Notes: generated by a model from the letters alone, not told the origin. Numbered from the stretch's first letter, positions 44,416-53,654 are shown. The stretch is DNA of 64,000 nucleotides from Planctomycetota bacterium (GCA_024279865.1 JAJRRC010000057.1:1-64000), one strand, 5' to 3'. A program made the numbers and translations.

Positions 44416-45444
44416 ATGGATAAATCGCCGCCTATTTCATTGCCCGTGACTACGGTGAGTCAAGCAGACTGGCGTGTTGATGTTCGTTTGCCCAGCGAGC
44501 CGTTGTCGCCATGGTTGCGGCTCGCACATGTCTCTGATGATCGGGGTAAAAGCGATAAAAAAGAGATTCCTTTGCGGGTGTTGAACGATTTTGAAATTGT
44601 TTTTCAAACGCATGGCAACGCTTGGATTGGGCTAGAAGCATTTGGTGGAAGCATGGATATTTGCGCGGGGGATGTGGTATTTATTCCGCCGGGCTTGAGC
44701 CATTCGTGGGCGAGCCTGGGTGGGTCGCACATGGCGGCACATTTTGATTTACATGCTTCGCCTGGTTTGCCAATGCGGGAACATATTAATTGCCTCGGCC
44801 GCACCATTGAACGCAGGCCGTTGCCTGGGATTCCTCATCTGTCAATCAAGGGTAGCCCCGTGGATGCGACGGTTCATGCGGGAGATGCCTGGTTTGAGTG
44901 GAAGATGCCTCTGGTGAGCAAAGTTTCTCAACCCAAGCGTTGGCAGAAACGAATGAATGAATTGGTTTGTCTGGGCAATCACCGTTGTCAGAGTACGCCT
45001 GTGGGTCAGATGGCAGCCATGGAAATTTTAGCCTGGATCATTGGCGCATTGCAGCAGGGCGACAGCCATCAAGGGCTTGTACCACGGGCCGATGTACCAT
45101 CCGCGATTTTGGAAATGATCGACCGGGCGGACGTGCTTTGCCGGGACCACCCTTCGGTGTCTGAGATGGCTAGGCAAGCTCACATGGGAATCACTTCATT
45201 TCGAGAGGCATTTGTGAAAGCAACCGGTCGACCGCCTCGTGAATATTGGGAGGAGCTTCGTATGCAACAGGCGATCCGTGATTTGGCAGAATACGATATG
45301 ACCATTTCAGACATTGCCCAAGGGCTGGGATATAAGGATGTGTACCATTTTAGTCGTGTGTTTAAGCGTGTGATGGGCCACTCTCCTAGAGCCTATCGCG
45401 ATCAGATGATTGGACGAGATACAAAAAAAAATAATGCGAGGTGA
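44416..45444 (+). CDS. AraC-family transcriptional regulator 1
   Basis: A 342-residue regulator with an N-terminal cupin-like sensor (AGDVVFIPPGLSHSWAS near residue 80) and two C-terminal helix-turn-helix units (PSVSEMARQAHMGITSFREAFVKATG; DISDIAQGLGYKDVYHFSRVFKRVMGHSPRAYR). The start at 44416 is chosen because AAGGAG lies nine bases ahead; ATG 44398 would include that sequence. It is divergent from phyH-uroD and heads the plus-strand genes, so it probably controls both arms. Confidence 0.9.
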   Translation: MDKSPPISLPVTTVSQADWRVDVRLPSEPLSPWLRLAHVSDDRGKSDKKEIPLRVLNDFEIVFQTHGNAWIGLEAFGGSMDICAGDVVFIPPGLSHSWASLGGSHMAAHFDLHASPGLPMREHINCLGRTIERRPLPGIPHLSIKGSPVDATVHAGDAWFEWKMPLVSKVSQPKRWQKRMNELVCLGNHRCQSTPVGQMAAMEILAWIIGALQQGDSHQGLVPRADVPSAILEMIDRADVLCRDHPSVSEMARQAHMGITSFREAFVKATGRPPREYWEELRMQQAIRDLAEYDMTISDIAQGLGYKDVYHFSRVFKRVMGHSPRAYRDQMIGRDTKKNNAR

Positions 45445-45496
45445 ATTTTTTAAGTGTGAATCAACTTTTCAAGGATCAACAAGGTAAAATGCCCAC

Positions 45497-46429
45497 ATGC
45501 GTGAAGAACCTCAAATGTTACGCCAATTGATTGGCACCAAGATTCTCGCAAGTTTAGCGACCTTGAGTGAACAGACCGTGCTGCAAGGGCAAATGGTGCC
45601 TGGACGAATGTCTTCACGAACGCGATTTCCGCGTGTGGGATTCTACGGCGAAGTCAAAATGAATTGCGGCCTATTGGGACATTCACATTCTCATGGAGAG
45701 CTGGCGGTGGTGACCCAAGGCCATCTTAATGTAGGCATCGGCGACCATCTTTATGAAGCAAGGGAAGGCGATCTGCTCGTTTTTCCGCCAGATGTACTAC
45801 ACACAGAGTGCTGTCTGACGTCACGTCGATCCTATGAATTGACGTGGCTTATTTTTAAGGCACCACAACAACGTGTCGTGCACGTGACAAGATATCATCG
45901 CCAAAAAGGCTATCAAGTGGTCGCCCGTATCGTGTTTGATGGGTTGTCCGATTCCATAGGCGATCACTCAAAAATCATCATGCAGGACGCATGGAAAGAT
46001 CTTGAACAGGCCCGATACTGTCTGGTTCGAGAAGTGGCTGAATTGCTGGAGGGATTGAGCAAAGCCAAGCCCAAAGATAAAACCCAAAACGCCATGCAGC
46101 CCCATCCCATGGTGACTGAGGTTCAACAAATTCTCGCACGCCACACAGGGAAATTTCCCACAGTGGTACAGTTGGCCAATGAAGTGGGACTGTCCCCCAA
46201 TTATTTATCGAACTTGTTTCACCAGGAAATGTCCACCCGCTTGGTGCATTACATGAATCAAGTGCGCGTGGAGCGTGCCAAGCAGTTGTTAAACGACCCT
46301 GCCTGTAGCATTAAACAGGCTGCTTATCAGTTGGGCTTTACCGATCCGTATCACTTCAGTCGCGTGTTTCGTCGTGTGACAGGGATCAGTCCGACGGCCT
46401 TTCGACAATCAATCATGCCCAAATCGTAG
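45497..46429 (+). CDS. AraC-family transcriptional regulator 2
   Basis: A 310-residue regulator with a cupin ligand domain (GHSHSHGELAVVTQGHLNVGIG..., EGDLLVFPPDVLHTE) and an AraC DNA-binding domain (TVVQLANEVGLSPNYLSNLFHQEMS; SIKQAAYQLGFTDPYHFSRVFRRVTGISPTAFR). It follows the first regulator by 52 bases but is not a simple duplicate: the sensor domain is His-rich and differs. Confidence 0.9.
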   Translation: MREEPQMLRQLIGTKILASLATLSEQTVLQGQMVPGRMSSRTRFPRVGFYGEVKMNCGLLGHSHSHGELAVVTQGHLNVGIGDHLYEAREGDLLVFPPDVLHTECCLTSRRSYELTWLIFKAPQQRVVHVTRYHRQKGYQVVARIVFDGLSDSIGDHSKIIMQDAWKDLEQARYCLVREVAELLEGLSKAKPKDKTQNAMQPHPMVTEVQQILARHTGKFPTVVQLANEVGLSPNYLSNLFHQEMSTRLVHYMNQVRVERAKQLLNDPACSIKQAAYQLGFTDPYHFSRVFRRVTGISPTAFRQSIMPKS

Positions 46430-46545
46430 AAATGTCCATCAGTTCGTTGAATTTGTTATGGGCATGGGGGTTTACGTGGCTAATATAAAAATGAATTCAT
46501 AGCACGATTTATTTAAACACTCTATTTCAGAAAGGCCACATAAAC

Positions 46546-47880
46546 ATGACCACAACCATTTCTACCGAAGAACTTGCTATCCACGGCGGGCCCAAAGCCT
46601 TTGAAGCGATGACAGGCAAAGAACTTCCCAAAATCGATACAGAAGAATTTCTGTCCATTGCCACGCGATTTGGTTTTAACGATCAAGCTCTCGGACGAAT
46701 TGCTGACGCGATCAGCAATGAAGATATGGAAGGCAACGGCCCGAACTTTGCTCGCTTTGCATGTCCACGTCCCAAAGCCACCATGGGTGAAAAATTCGAT
46801 CAGCGAGCCTGTGAAATCATGGGTGTGAAATTCGCCCGTGGGACAAGCTCAGGCACCGGTGCCCTGCATGCGGCCATGATCGCCGTGGGTGTGCAAGCTG
46901 GGACGGAAGTGATCTTGCCCGCGTTGGGTTTTGTTGCCACTGCCATGGCGGTACGCTTGGCCGGCGGTAAGCCAGTGTTTTGTGATGTGGATGCGTCACT
47001 ACAAATTGACCCAGCCAAAATAGAAGCCTGTATCACCCCTCAGACCGTGGCGGTTGCCCCAACCCATTACATGGGACGGGTGTGCGACATGGACCCGATT
47101 CTGGCGGTTGCTAAAAAGCATGGCATCAAGGTCATTGAAGATTGCGCTCAATCGCCCGGTGCTCAATACAAAGGTCAATGCGTCGGCACGATGGGTGACG
47201 TGGGCTGCTTTAGCATTTCCTGCTATAAAATCATCGGCGGCGGCGAAGGTGGTATGTTCATCACCAACGACGAACGGACGTTCGAACGTGCTTGTCAATT
47301 AGCTGAAGCTGGAGGCTTGTGGCGGGGTGCCAAACGTTTCCACCAACCTGATTATGAAGGCCAGGTTTTCTGGGGTAGCAACTATCGGATGTCCGAACTA
47401 GAAGCTGCTGTTGATTTTGTGCAGTTGGGCAAGCTCAAGGATGTGGTGGGGCGTTCCCGTAAGGTGGCTCATCGGGTTCTGGGTCAGTTAAAAACATACA
47501 AGGAAATCACGCCACAGGCATCGAATGACGCTCAAGGTGATATTGGTTATGGCTTGCGATACTTGCCCCAAAACAAAGCCTTGGCTGAAAAATTGACCCA
47601 AGCCCTTGGAGCTGAGGGTGTGGGTGGTTCTGTGCGTTCGGAAAATCCAACGCCCGATTGGCATTTGTATCGGGAGATGTTGCCGATCACGCTCAATGAT
47701 AGTCATCCCAGTTATGAAAAGGGTGCTTGCCCGGTGACAGATCATTGGTTTGGAAACATGCTGACAATGGGTCTGTGCCAATGGTGGAGTGAAGAAGATT
47801 GCGACCGGGTTGCTGCTGGGATGACCAAGGTTTTTGATGCGTATTGCACTGAAGATCCTCAGGGCGCTGCTTGGATTTAA
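46546..47880 (+). CDS. DegT/DnrJ/EryC1/StrS-family PLP aminotransferase
   Basis: A 444-residue fold-type I aminotransferase. Signs are FARGTSSGTGALHAAMIAVGVQAGTEVILPALGFVATAMAV, PTHYMGRVCDMDPI, KVIEDCAQSPGAQYKG, and the PLP Lys in FSISCYKIIGGGEGGMF. The WGSNYRMSELEAA segment is typical. These enzymes transaminate sugars or act in catabolic pathways of planctomycetes and relatives. Co-transcription with the amidohydrolase 31 bases on is likely. The substrate is unknown. Confidence 0.9.
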   Translation: MTTTISTEELAIHGGPKAFEAMTGKELPKIDTEEFLSIATRFGFNDQALGRIADAISNEDMEGNGPNFARFACPRPKATMGEKFDQRACEIMGVKFARGTSSGTGALHAAMIAVGVQAGTEVILPALGFVATAMAVRLAGGKPVFCDVDASLQIDPAKIEACITPQTVAVAPTHYMGRVCDMDPILAVAKKHGIKVIEDCAQSPGAQYKGQCVGTMGDVGCFSISCYKIIGGGEGGMFITNDERTFERACQLAEAGGLWRGAKRFHQPDYEGQVFWGSNYRMSELEAAVDFVQLGKLKDVVGRSRKVAHRVLGQLKTYKEITPQASNDAQGDIGYGLRYLPQNKALAEKLTQALGAEGVGGSVRSENPTPDWHLYREMLPITLNDSHPSYEKGACPVTDHWFGNMLTMGLCQWWSEEDCDRVAAGMTKVFDAYCTEDPQGAAWI

Positions 47881-47911
47881 TTTCAAATTTTAATTGAGAG
47901 GAATTGATTAG

Positions 47912-49561
47912 ATGTTACCACTTTCCTTTTTTGATACGAATTGTGTGGTTGGCCAGACGGTACGCAGTACACCTGACCAGATGCACTCGGCGGAGCAGTT
48001 GCTCGCAGAGATGGATCATTACGGCATTGCTGAGGCCATGGTGATTCATGCCTTGGGCCGCCAGCTTCATCCGATTGATGGCAATCGTGAAGTTTTGAAA
48101 GTCACCGCCAATCAACCGCGACTGCATCCAGCGTGGACGGCGTTCCCTTGTGGCGTGGTGCATGAGCAGCCGCCTGCTGAGGAGTTTCTCCAGCAGATGC
48201 GAGAAAACAAAGTGGGCGCGTTGTACTTATTTCCCAATCAGTTTCAGTTTACGCTGGATGACTGGTGCATTGATGAATTGCTTGAGCCGTTGGCGGATGC
48301 AGGGGGACCGGGGGGACCGGGGGTGCCGGGGGTGCCGGGGGTGCCTGTGGTGATTAGTCCGGTGGCAACGGAGGGTCGCGATACATTCGTTCAAGATGGG
48401 ACGGATTGGAATTCTGTGGTGAATTTGTGTCGTCGTTTCCCCAATTTGCCTGTGGTGATTAGCGAAAGACGAATTCGTCGCAGTCAGCGAAAAATGTTCA
48501 AAGCGTTTGAAGCCTGTGACAATTTACATATTGATGTTTCGGGGCCTTGGCTGCATCGTTGCATCGAATTTATGGTCGAGAAATTTGGCGTTGAGCGACT
48601 CATTTTTGGTTCTAATTGGCCTATGTTTGGACAGCACATGACGCTAGCGATGGTGGCAAATGCTGATCTGAGTGACGAAGACAAGCAAAAAATCGCAGGG
48701 GACAATTGGCGGAACATGATTCGATGGTGCGAGCCAGAGCATCCTGTGGTGCCTGTTTCGCCGCCTGCCGATGAGTATGTCCACTTCGGCCGCACCGGTG
48801 AAAAATTTGAAGGCATGCAGTTCGATGACTGTCATGCCCACATCGGCGAAAGCTCTGCCCATTACTTTTTAGATAAAGCAGCCACCGATGATCTAATTAC
48901 CTTGATGGATCAATTCTCGATCAAGGAAACCTGTATCTTCGGCCTCACCGGTATCGTCTGTCAAGATGAGCCGGGCAACGATATCGTCACAGATGCCGTG
49001 GCAAGATATCCCGACCGAATTGTGGGCTTTACCATGCTGAACCCACATCGAGGCCCCGAACAAATGCGAGCTGAATTGCAACGCGGCCTAGACAATGGTC
49101 ACCGCGCGATCAAACTGATTCAAACCTATCAAGGTTATCCCGATGAAGGACCCAATATCGATGTGGCCTGCCAATGGGCCCATGATCATGGGATGATCAT
49201 TTTGAATCACTATTGGGGAACGCCCGCGAACATGCAACGGCTCGTGGAAACCTATCCCAATGCACTATTCCTGACCGGGCATACCACCATTGCTTATGCG
49301 GACATCATGAAAAAGCATGACAACCTTTACGTTTGTTCTTGTCCACTGCTTGATCCCAAATCGTGTGAACGTGTGGTGGATGCTATCGGTGCGGACCGTT
49401 TTATGTTCGGTTCAGACATGGTGGATCTTCCCGTGGCGTGGGGCTTGGGCCCGATCCTGTTTGCCCGTATCAGTCCCGAAGAAAAGGAACTGATCCTAGG
49501 CGGGAATTTACGGCGACTGCTTAAAAAATACAGCCTCGTGGCTACAGAATCAATTTCTTAA
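47912..49561 (+). CDS. Tandem amidohydrolase-2 domain protein
   Basis: A 549-residue protein with two amidohydrolase-2 (TIM-barrel) units. The first half (1-275) opens FFDTNCVVGQ and ends LIFGSNWPMFGQH...NWRNMIRW. The second (from about 305) opens FDDCHAHIGESSAHYF and ends RFMFGSDMVDLPVAWGLG...GGNLRRLL. The metal-binding HxH is intact only in the second unit (CHAHIG); the first has DTNCVVG, so it may be non-catalytic. A GGPGGPGVPGVPGVP linker (about residues 131-145) is encoded by a CCGGGGGTG microsatellite. It probably hydrolyses or decarboxylates a ring or lactone substrate. Confidence 0.87.
   Translation: MLPLSFFDTNCVVGQTVRSTPDQMHSAEQLLAEMDHYGIAEAMVIHALGRQLHPIDGNREVLKVTANQPRLHPAWTAFPCGVVHEQPPAEEFLQQMRENKVGALYLFPNQFQFTLDDWCIDELLEPLADAGGPGGPGVPGVPGVPVVISPVATEGRDTFVQDGTDWNSVVNLCRRFPNLPVVISERRIRRSQRKMFKAFEACDNLHIDVSGPWLHRCIEFMVEKFGVERLIFGSNWPMFGQHMTLAMVANADLSDEDKQKIAGDNWRNMIRWCEPEHPVVPVSPPADEYVHFGRTGEKFEGMQFDDCHAHIGESSAHYFLDKAATDDLITLMDQFSIKETCIFGLTGIVCQDEPGNDIVTDAVARYPDRIVGFTMLNPHRGPEQMRAELQRGLDNGHRAIKLIQTYQGYPDEGPNIDVACQWAHDHGMIILNHYWGTPANMQRLVETYPNALFLTGHTTIAYADIMKKHDNLYVCSCPLLDPKSCERVVDAIGADRFMFGSDMVDLPVAWGLGPILFARISPEEKELILGGNLRRLLKKYSLVATESIS
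48302..48345 (+). repeat. G-rich microsatellite (CCGGGGGTG units) in the amidohydrolase gene
   Basis: GGGGGACCGGGGGGACCGGG is followed by three GGGGTGCC units, read as Gly-Pro/Val-Pro repeats inside the first domain. Confidence 0.85.
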
Positions 49562-49573
49562 AAAAGTAAAAAA

Positions 49574-50356
49574 ATGCGTATTCAACAATCACTTTGTTAT
49601 CCATTGTTTGCTTCTGATGAATATGACTTAAACCATTTATTTGCCAAGGCTCGGGCCATAGGCTATCAAGCAGCCGAGTTCTGGTTTCGAGAGGAAGCCC
49701 ATGACCAAGTGATTGCCGAGGCCAAAGCCAACGGACTCGTCATCGCCAGTGTGTGTGGGCATACCAGTTTGCCCGTCGGCTTGAATGATGTTTCTGAACA
49801 TGACCGTATTGAAGCAGAATTGATTGCTTCGATTGACTATGCGGTCAAGTACGAAATTCCGAGCTTGATTACTTTTTCAGGGAATCGTTTAGAAGGCCAA
49901 ACCGATGAGGAAGGTCTTCAAGCCTGTGCAGCAGGTCTTCGACGGGTCACTGGCTATGCTGAAAAACACAACATTAATTTGAATATGGAACTCTTGAATT
50001 CAAAGGTGAACCACAAAGGCTATCTCTGTGATCACACGGCATGGGGGGTGGCCTTGTGCGAAGAAGTGAATAGCCCACGGGTGAAATTGCTTTACGATAT
50101 TTATCACATGCAAATTATGGAAGGCGACGTGATCCGTACGATCCGCGAAAATATTCAATGGATCGGTCACTTCCATACCGCAGGCAACCCCGACCGAAAA
50201 GACCTCGACGACAAGCAAGAACTCAACTATCGCGGGGTCTGTAATGCCATTGCCGCCACGGGTTACACCGGCTATCTCGGCCATGAATTCAGCCCCAAAG
50301 CTGACAAACTCAAAGCCTTGGAAGTCGCTTTTGAAATTTGTAATCAAACCGCTTGA
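49574..50356 (+). CDS. Sugar phosphate isomerase/epimerase-like TIM barrel
   Basis: A 260-residue AP-endonuclease-2-like barrel close to hydroxypyruvate isomerase: LNMELLNSKVNHKGYLCDHTAWG, KLLYDIYHMQIMEGDVIRTIRENIQWIGHFHTAGNPDRKDLDDKQELNYRGVCNAI, and YLGHEFSPK. The Glu, Asp-His, His and Glu metal ligands of the family are in these blocks. It isomerises a keto sugar or acid. It is 12 bases downstream of the amidohydrolase gene. Confidence 0.88.
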   Translation: MRIQQSLCYPLFASDEYDLNHLFAKARAIGYQAAEFWFREEAHDQVIAEAKANGLVIASVCGHTSLPVGLNDVSEHDRIEAELIASIDYAVKYEIPSLITFSGNRLEGQTDEEGLQACAAGLRRVTGYAEKHNINLNMELLNSKVNHKGYLCDHTAWGVALCEEVNSPRVKLLYDIYHMQIMEGDVIRTIRENIQWIGHFHTAGNPDRKDLDDKQELNYRGVCNAIAATGYTGYLGHEFSPKADKLKALEVAFEICNQTA

Positions 50357-50365
50357 GCCAAAAAA

Positions 50366-51223
50366 ATGATACGTATCATGCCAGATCGATTTTCAGAATT
50401 ATTGTCGATGGACCACGCTTGGGCCAGTACAACGGTTCTGAGTCTTGACGAAGAAAGTTCGTTTGAAGGCCAGTCAGGCCTGTGTTATCAAAGCAGCTAT
50501 GACCAGCTTTATGATTGGGCTTTGATTCAACAGCAATCCGCGTCCCCTTGCTGGGTGGTGAATTTGCACGGCCACGGCTCGTCAGGCGATCAGCTCTATA
50601 CCCGCAAGGATATCTGTGAAAACTGGCTTCCTTTGTTCAAGCAATATGATTGCAATATCGTGACGCCGAACCTGCGAGGCAATGCTTGGATGGGGCCCGC
50701 TGCGGTGGCGGACCTGCATGAACTGCTGAAATATCTTCGGGTGCATCACCAGGCGAGAAAATTTATTTTTGTCGGCGGCTCAATGGGCGGAACAAGCTGC
50801 CTCATTTACGCCATCTGCCATCCCCAGGATGTCGATGCGGTGATCGCCATGTGTTCCGCAACGGATATTGGAGACTATGCACGCTGGTGCCGTCGCAATC
50901 AAGATGTCAATGAGACGATCCACGAAATAGCCGACGCCATCGAAGCGTCCTATGGCGGATCGCCAGACGAACAGCCACAGGCTTATTTCAAACACAATGT
51001 CCTTGGGAACGTTTCAAAGCTAAAAATGCCCGTGGCCATCGCTCATGGCGACGCAGACGCGGTGATTCCCGTTGAGCAAGCTCAGTCTTTGGCTGCCAAG
51101 TTAGTTCGTCATGCCCATTTTAAATACGACGAATTGCCCGACGGCGATCACGATGCTCCGTTGATGAACTTGCGCTCGCTATTTGAATTTATTTTAAAGT
51201 CTGAACTGAGCGAAAAGATATAG
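50366..51223 (+). CDS. Alpha/beta hydrolase (esterase/peptidase-like)
   Basis: A 285-residue hydrolase. It has WVVNLHGHGSSGDQLY (oxyanion region), the nucleophile in FVGGSMGGTSCL (GGSMGG, Ser near residue 142), a likely acid in AHGDADAVIP (Asp near 231) and the His in DGDHDAPL near 261. There is no signal peptide. It lies between an isomerase gene and a sulfatase gene and may remove an acyl group from the same substrate. ATG 50378 is an alternative start. Confidence 0.85.
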   Translation: MIRIMPDRFSELLSMDHAWASTTVLSLDEESSFEGQSGLCYQSSYDQLYDWALIQQQSASPCWVVNLHGHGSSGDQLYTRKDICENWLPLFKQYDCNIVTPNLRGNAWMGPAAVADLHELLKYLRVHHQARKFIFVGGSMGGTSCLIYAICHPQDVDAVIAMCSATDIGDYARWCRRNQDVNETIHEIADAIEASYGGSPDEQPQAYFKHNVLGNVSKLKMPVAIAHGDADAVIPVEQAQSLAAKLVRHAHFKYDELPDGDHDAPLMNLRSLFEFILKSELSEKI

Positions 51224-51230
51224 GTACGCC

Positions 51231-52754
51231 ATGAACGAACAAGTAACTCCCTCAAGCAAAAAACCCCATGTCGTTTGGATTATGTGTGATCAGCTTCGGT
51301 CGGACAAACTGGGGTTTATGGGAGATGCGGTAGCTCGCACGCCGAACCTGGACCGCTTGGCGAATCGTGGCGTGGTGTTTGAGAAGATGTATCCGCAGTG
51401 CTCGGTTTGTATGGGAAGTCGCGCGTCGATTTTGACAGGGCGATATCCACGGACCTGTGGCATGGGGGGGGGGTCGCCATTGTTAGACCCACGCGAAGTC
51501 ACTTGGCCTACGGTTCTCCAGGAATCAGGCTATCAAACCGGTTTGTTTGGCAAGCTTCATGTGACACCTCAGCAATATACATTCCAGACACTTGGCAGTT
51601 CCGATGCACTGACGGATGCGTCTGTTTTTGTTGAACCTGCGGGGATTGGTCGAGCTGAGTTTCCGCCTTCGCATCGGAATTATGGCTTTCAATATTTGGT
51701 TCCCTACGAAGATTTGTTACCCAGTGGGTATCACGATTGGGTGAGGCCTCACGATCCACAGCTCGCAGCCGATTTCCCGCGGCAAGGAATGACCGCATGG
51801 AAAGGATGGGATCAACCCTATACCGAGCATCAGCCTTCGGACATTGGTCCAACGGCCCTCCCCGTCAACCTGCATCCATCAATGTATATCGCCAGTTCCG
51901 CGGCAGAATATTTCCAAACACACCACAAGCAAGGCCCCTGTGCCATGCAGGTTTCGTTTGTTGATCCGCATCACCCCTTTGATCCACCGGGTGAATTGCT
52001 CGCCAATTATCCACGCGATGAAATGCCGTTGCCACGCTATGCCGACACCGGCGAAATTCAATGGCCCCAGCGGTTGCTGGATCGTTCTTCGGATTATAGC
52101 CAAGCCTCTGAAGAGCAAACCCGTGACGGCATTGCCTGCTATTACGCCATGATTGAAATGGTGGATCGGGCGGTGGGCGAACTGGTCAAGACCATTGAAG
52201 AAGCAGGGGAGCTAGAGAATACCGTGTTCCTCTTTGTGGCAGATCATGGCGAATACCTCGGCGACTATGGGCTTTGGCGTAAAGGGTCTTATCATTACGA
52301 TTGTGTGATGCACGTGCCGGCCTTTATCAGCTATCCTAAAACAATCCCCAGTGCCCAACGTAGTGAAGGCTTAACCGAAGCGTTGGACCTGACTGCGACC
52401 TTGTTTGGCCTGTTGGACCTTGAGGTTCCATCTTCAATGCAAGGCACAGACATGGCCGCAGGGTTAAAACAGCAGCAACATTTAGATCGCCCGTGGACCT
52501 ACACCGAATTGCACACCACGCCAGCAGGTCCGTTTGTGAGCATTCAAACCCTCCGCACGCAGACGGCCCAGATTGACGTGTACCCTGAAGATGAACGCAC
52601 GTTGCTATTCGATTTAGAAATAGACCCCGATCAACGGCAAGACGTGTACAGCAATCCGGCGTACCAAACCTTGCGTGACCAGATGCAACGCAATTTATTC
52701 AAAGAAATCACACGCCAACTAGACCCCTTGCCCAAGCCGTTGTCTCAGTTTTAG
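51231..52754 (+). CDS. Type I sulfatase with atypical CMGSR active-site motif
   Basis: A 507-residue sulfatase/alkaline phosphatase superfamily protein. Metal ligands are present (MCDQLRSD near residue 20; DHGEYLGDYGLWRKGSYH). The maturation motif reads CSVCMGSRASILTGRYP, so the catalytic Cys60 is in C-M-G-S-R rather than the usual C-x-P/A-x-R. No signal peptide is visible, which is unusual for the planctomycete sulfatases that are exported. It is the last gene of the plus-strand cluster, 7 bases after the hydrolase. Confidence 0.9.
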   Translation: MNEQVTPSSKKPHVVWIMCDQLRSDKLGFMGDAVARTPNLDRLANRGVVFEKMYPQCSVCMGSRASILTGRYPRTCGMGGGSPLLDPREVTWPTVLQESGYQTGLFGKLHVTPQQYTFQTLGSSDALTDASVFVEPAGIGRAEFPPSHRNYGFQYLVPYEDLLPSGYHDWVRPHDPQLAADFPRQGMTAWKGWDQPYTEHQPSDIGPTALPVNLHPSMYIASSAAEYFQTHHKQGPCAMQVSFVDPHHPFDPPGELLANYPRDEMPLPRYADTGEIQWPQRLLDRSSDYSQASEEQTRDGIACYYAMIEMVDRAVGELVKTIEEAGELENTVFLFVADHGEYLGDYGLWRKGSYHYDCVMHVPAFISYPKTIPSAQRSEGLTEALDLTATLFGLLDLEVPSSMQGTDMAAGLKQQQHLDRPWTYTELHTTPAGPFVSIQTLRTQTAQIDVYPEDERTLLFDLEIDPDQRQDVYSNPAYQTLRDQMQRNLFKEITRQLDPLPKPLSQF

Positions 52755-52816
52755 AACGTTGGCGATGCTCGACGCTTTACGCTTGAGCGTGATGAATTGA
52801 TCTGTAGCGTTTGAAA

Positions 52817-52855
52817 AAGAATCCGACTCTTCGGAAGACCTTAGAATTCGGCTTT
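52817..52855 (-). repeat. Dispersed repeat R3, copy 2 (inverted)
   Basis: Its reverse complement reads AAAGCCGAATTCTAAGGTCT and continues TCCGAAGAGTCGGATTCTT. It matches 36474-36511 and 56333-56370. It lies between the sulfatase gene and the Spy-like gene. The rest of 52755-52931 shows no coding signal. Confidence 0.8.
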
Positions 52856-52931
52856 GTCAAAGCCACGGCCATAAACCAAGGGAAGTCCATTCTTTCTTTC
52901 TGACAACTGATAGCTTTTAACGAATCGCTAT

Positions 52932-52967
52932 AAAAAAAACCGCCGACCACAAGGGTCGACGGCTTTC
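52932..52967 (-). terminator. Rho-independent terminator of the Spy-like gene
   Basis: On the minus strand GCCGTCGACC pairs with GGTCGGCGGT (one G-U) around CTTGT and is followed by TTTTTTTT. It is 46 bases past the stop at 53013. It is also reached by the convergent sulfatase transcript. Confidence 0.85.
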
Positions 52968-53012
52968 GTATGGGGGTTTGGGACGACCTGGGTTTAGAGG
53001 TCGTGTATTTTG

Positions 53013-53654
53013 TTAGTTGCCTCGGTTGCCACGGTCGCCACGGTCGCCACGGTCGCTTCGGTTGCCACGGTCGCCACGTCGGTTGGCCTTGTTGTCAAAG
53101 TCTTTGCCTTGGCGGTGACCTTTTTTATATTTGCCACGGTTCTTTTTCATATCCTTGAGTTTTTTATCAAGTTGTTTGATTTGTTCTTCAGTGAGAACAC
53201 TTTTGATTTTGTTCAAAGCATCCTTGCGGCTGGGCATGTCTTTGAAGAGGGTTTTGCGTTGGTCTAGAAGATCTTTTTGTTTGTCAATATCGTCGTTTTG
53301 ACGAGCTTCACGCATGTCTTGATGCCACTGCTTGAGTTCTCTGCCATGTTCTTTGTGGAATTTTTTCATGGTTTCGCGTTGTGATTCTATGATCTTTTTC
53401 AGTTGTACTTGCTGTTCTTGGCTGAGGTCGAGGCTTTGGAGAATTTTCTGGATTGGATGGCCTCGTTTGGCACCTTTGTGTTTTTTGCCATCAAATCCCC
53501 GCTTGCCTTTTTGAGTTTGTGGGGCATCGCCAGAGCCTGCCAAAACGCCGTCAGATTCGGCAGAAGCAAAGCTCGGACCAAAGGCAAAGACCATTAAAAG
53601 GACCATGCCAAGGCTTCCTAACAGGTTTTTGAGGGGTGGGTGGGTGGTTTTCAT
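53013..53654 (-). CDS. Secreted Spy/LTxxQ-like protein with RGDRGN tail
   Basis: A 213-residue exported protein with signal peptide LLGSLGMVLLMVFAFGPSFASA. LTxxQ-type helical repeats are seen: LDLSQEQQVQLKKII and SVLTEEQIKQLDKKLKD. This matches the periplasmic Spy/CpxP-like class, as does the protein encoded at 1079-1666. The C-terminus is a tandem RGDRGNRSDRGDRGDRGN tail, encoded by 9-bp GTTGCCACG/GTCGCCACG repeats (53020-53085). The tail is strongly basic and probably disordered. Confidence 0.75.
   Translation of the reverse strand: MKTTHPPLKNLLGSLGMVLLMVFAFGPSFASAESDGVLAGSGDAPQTQKGKRGFDGKKHKGAKRGHPIQKILQSLDLSQEQQVQLKKIIESQRETMKKFHKEHGRELKQWHQDMREARQNDDIDKQKDLLDQRKTLFKDMPSRKDALNKIKSVLTEEQIKQLDKKLKDMKKNRGKYKKGHRQGKDFDNKANRRGDRGNRSDRGDRGDRGNRGN

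Noticed and set aside
53020-53085. 9-bp repeats at the end of the Spy-like gene as a separate element
   Set aside because: They are in frame and simply encode the RGDRGN tail of the protein.
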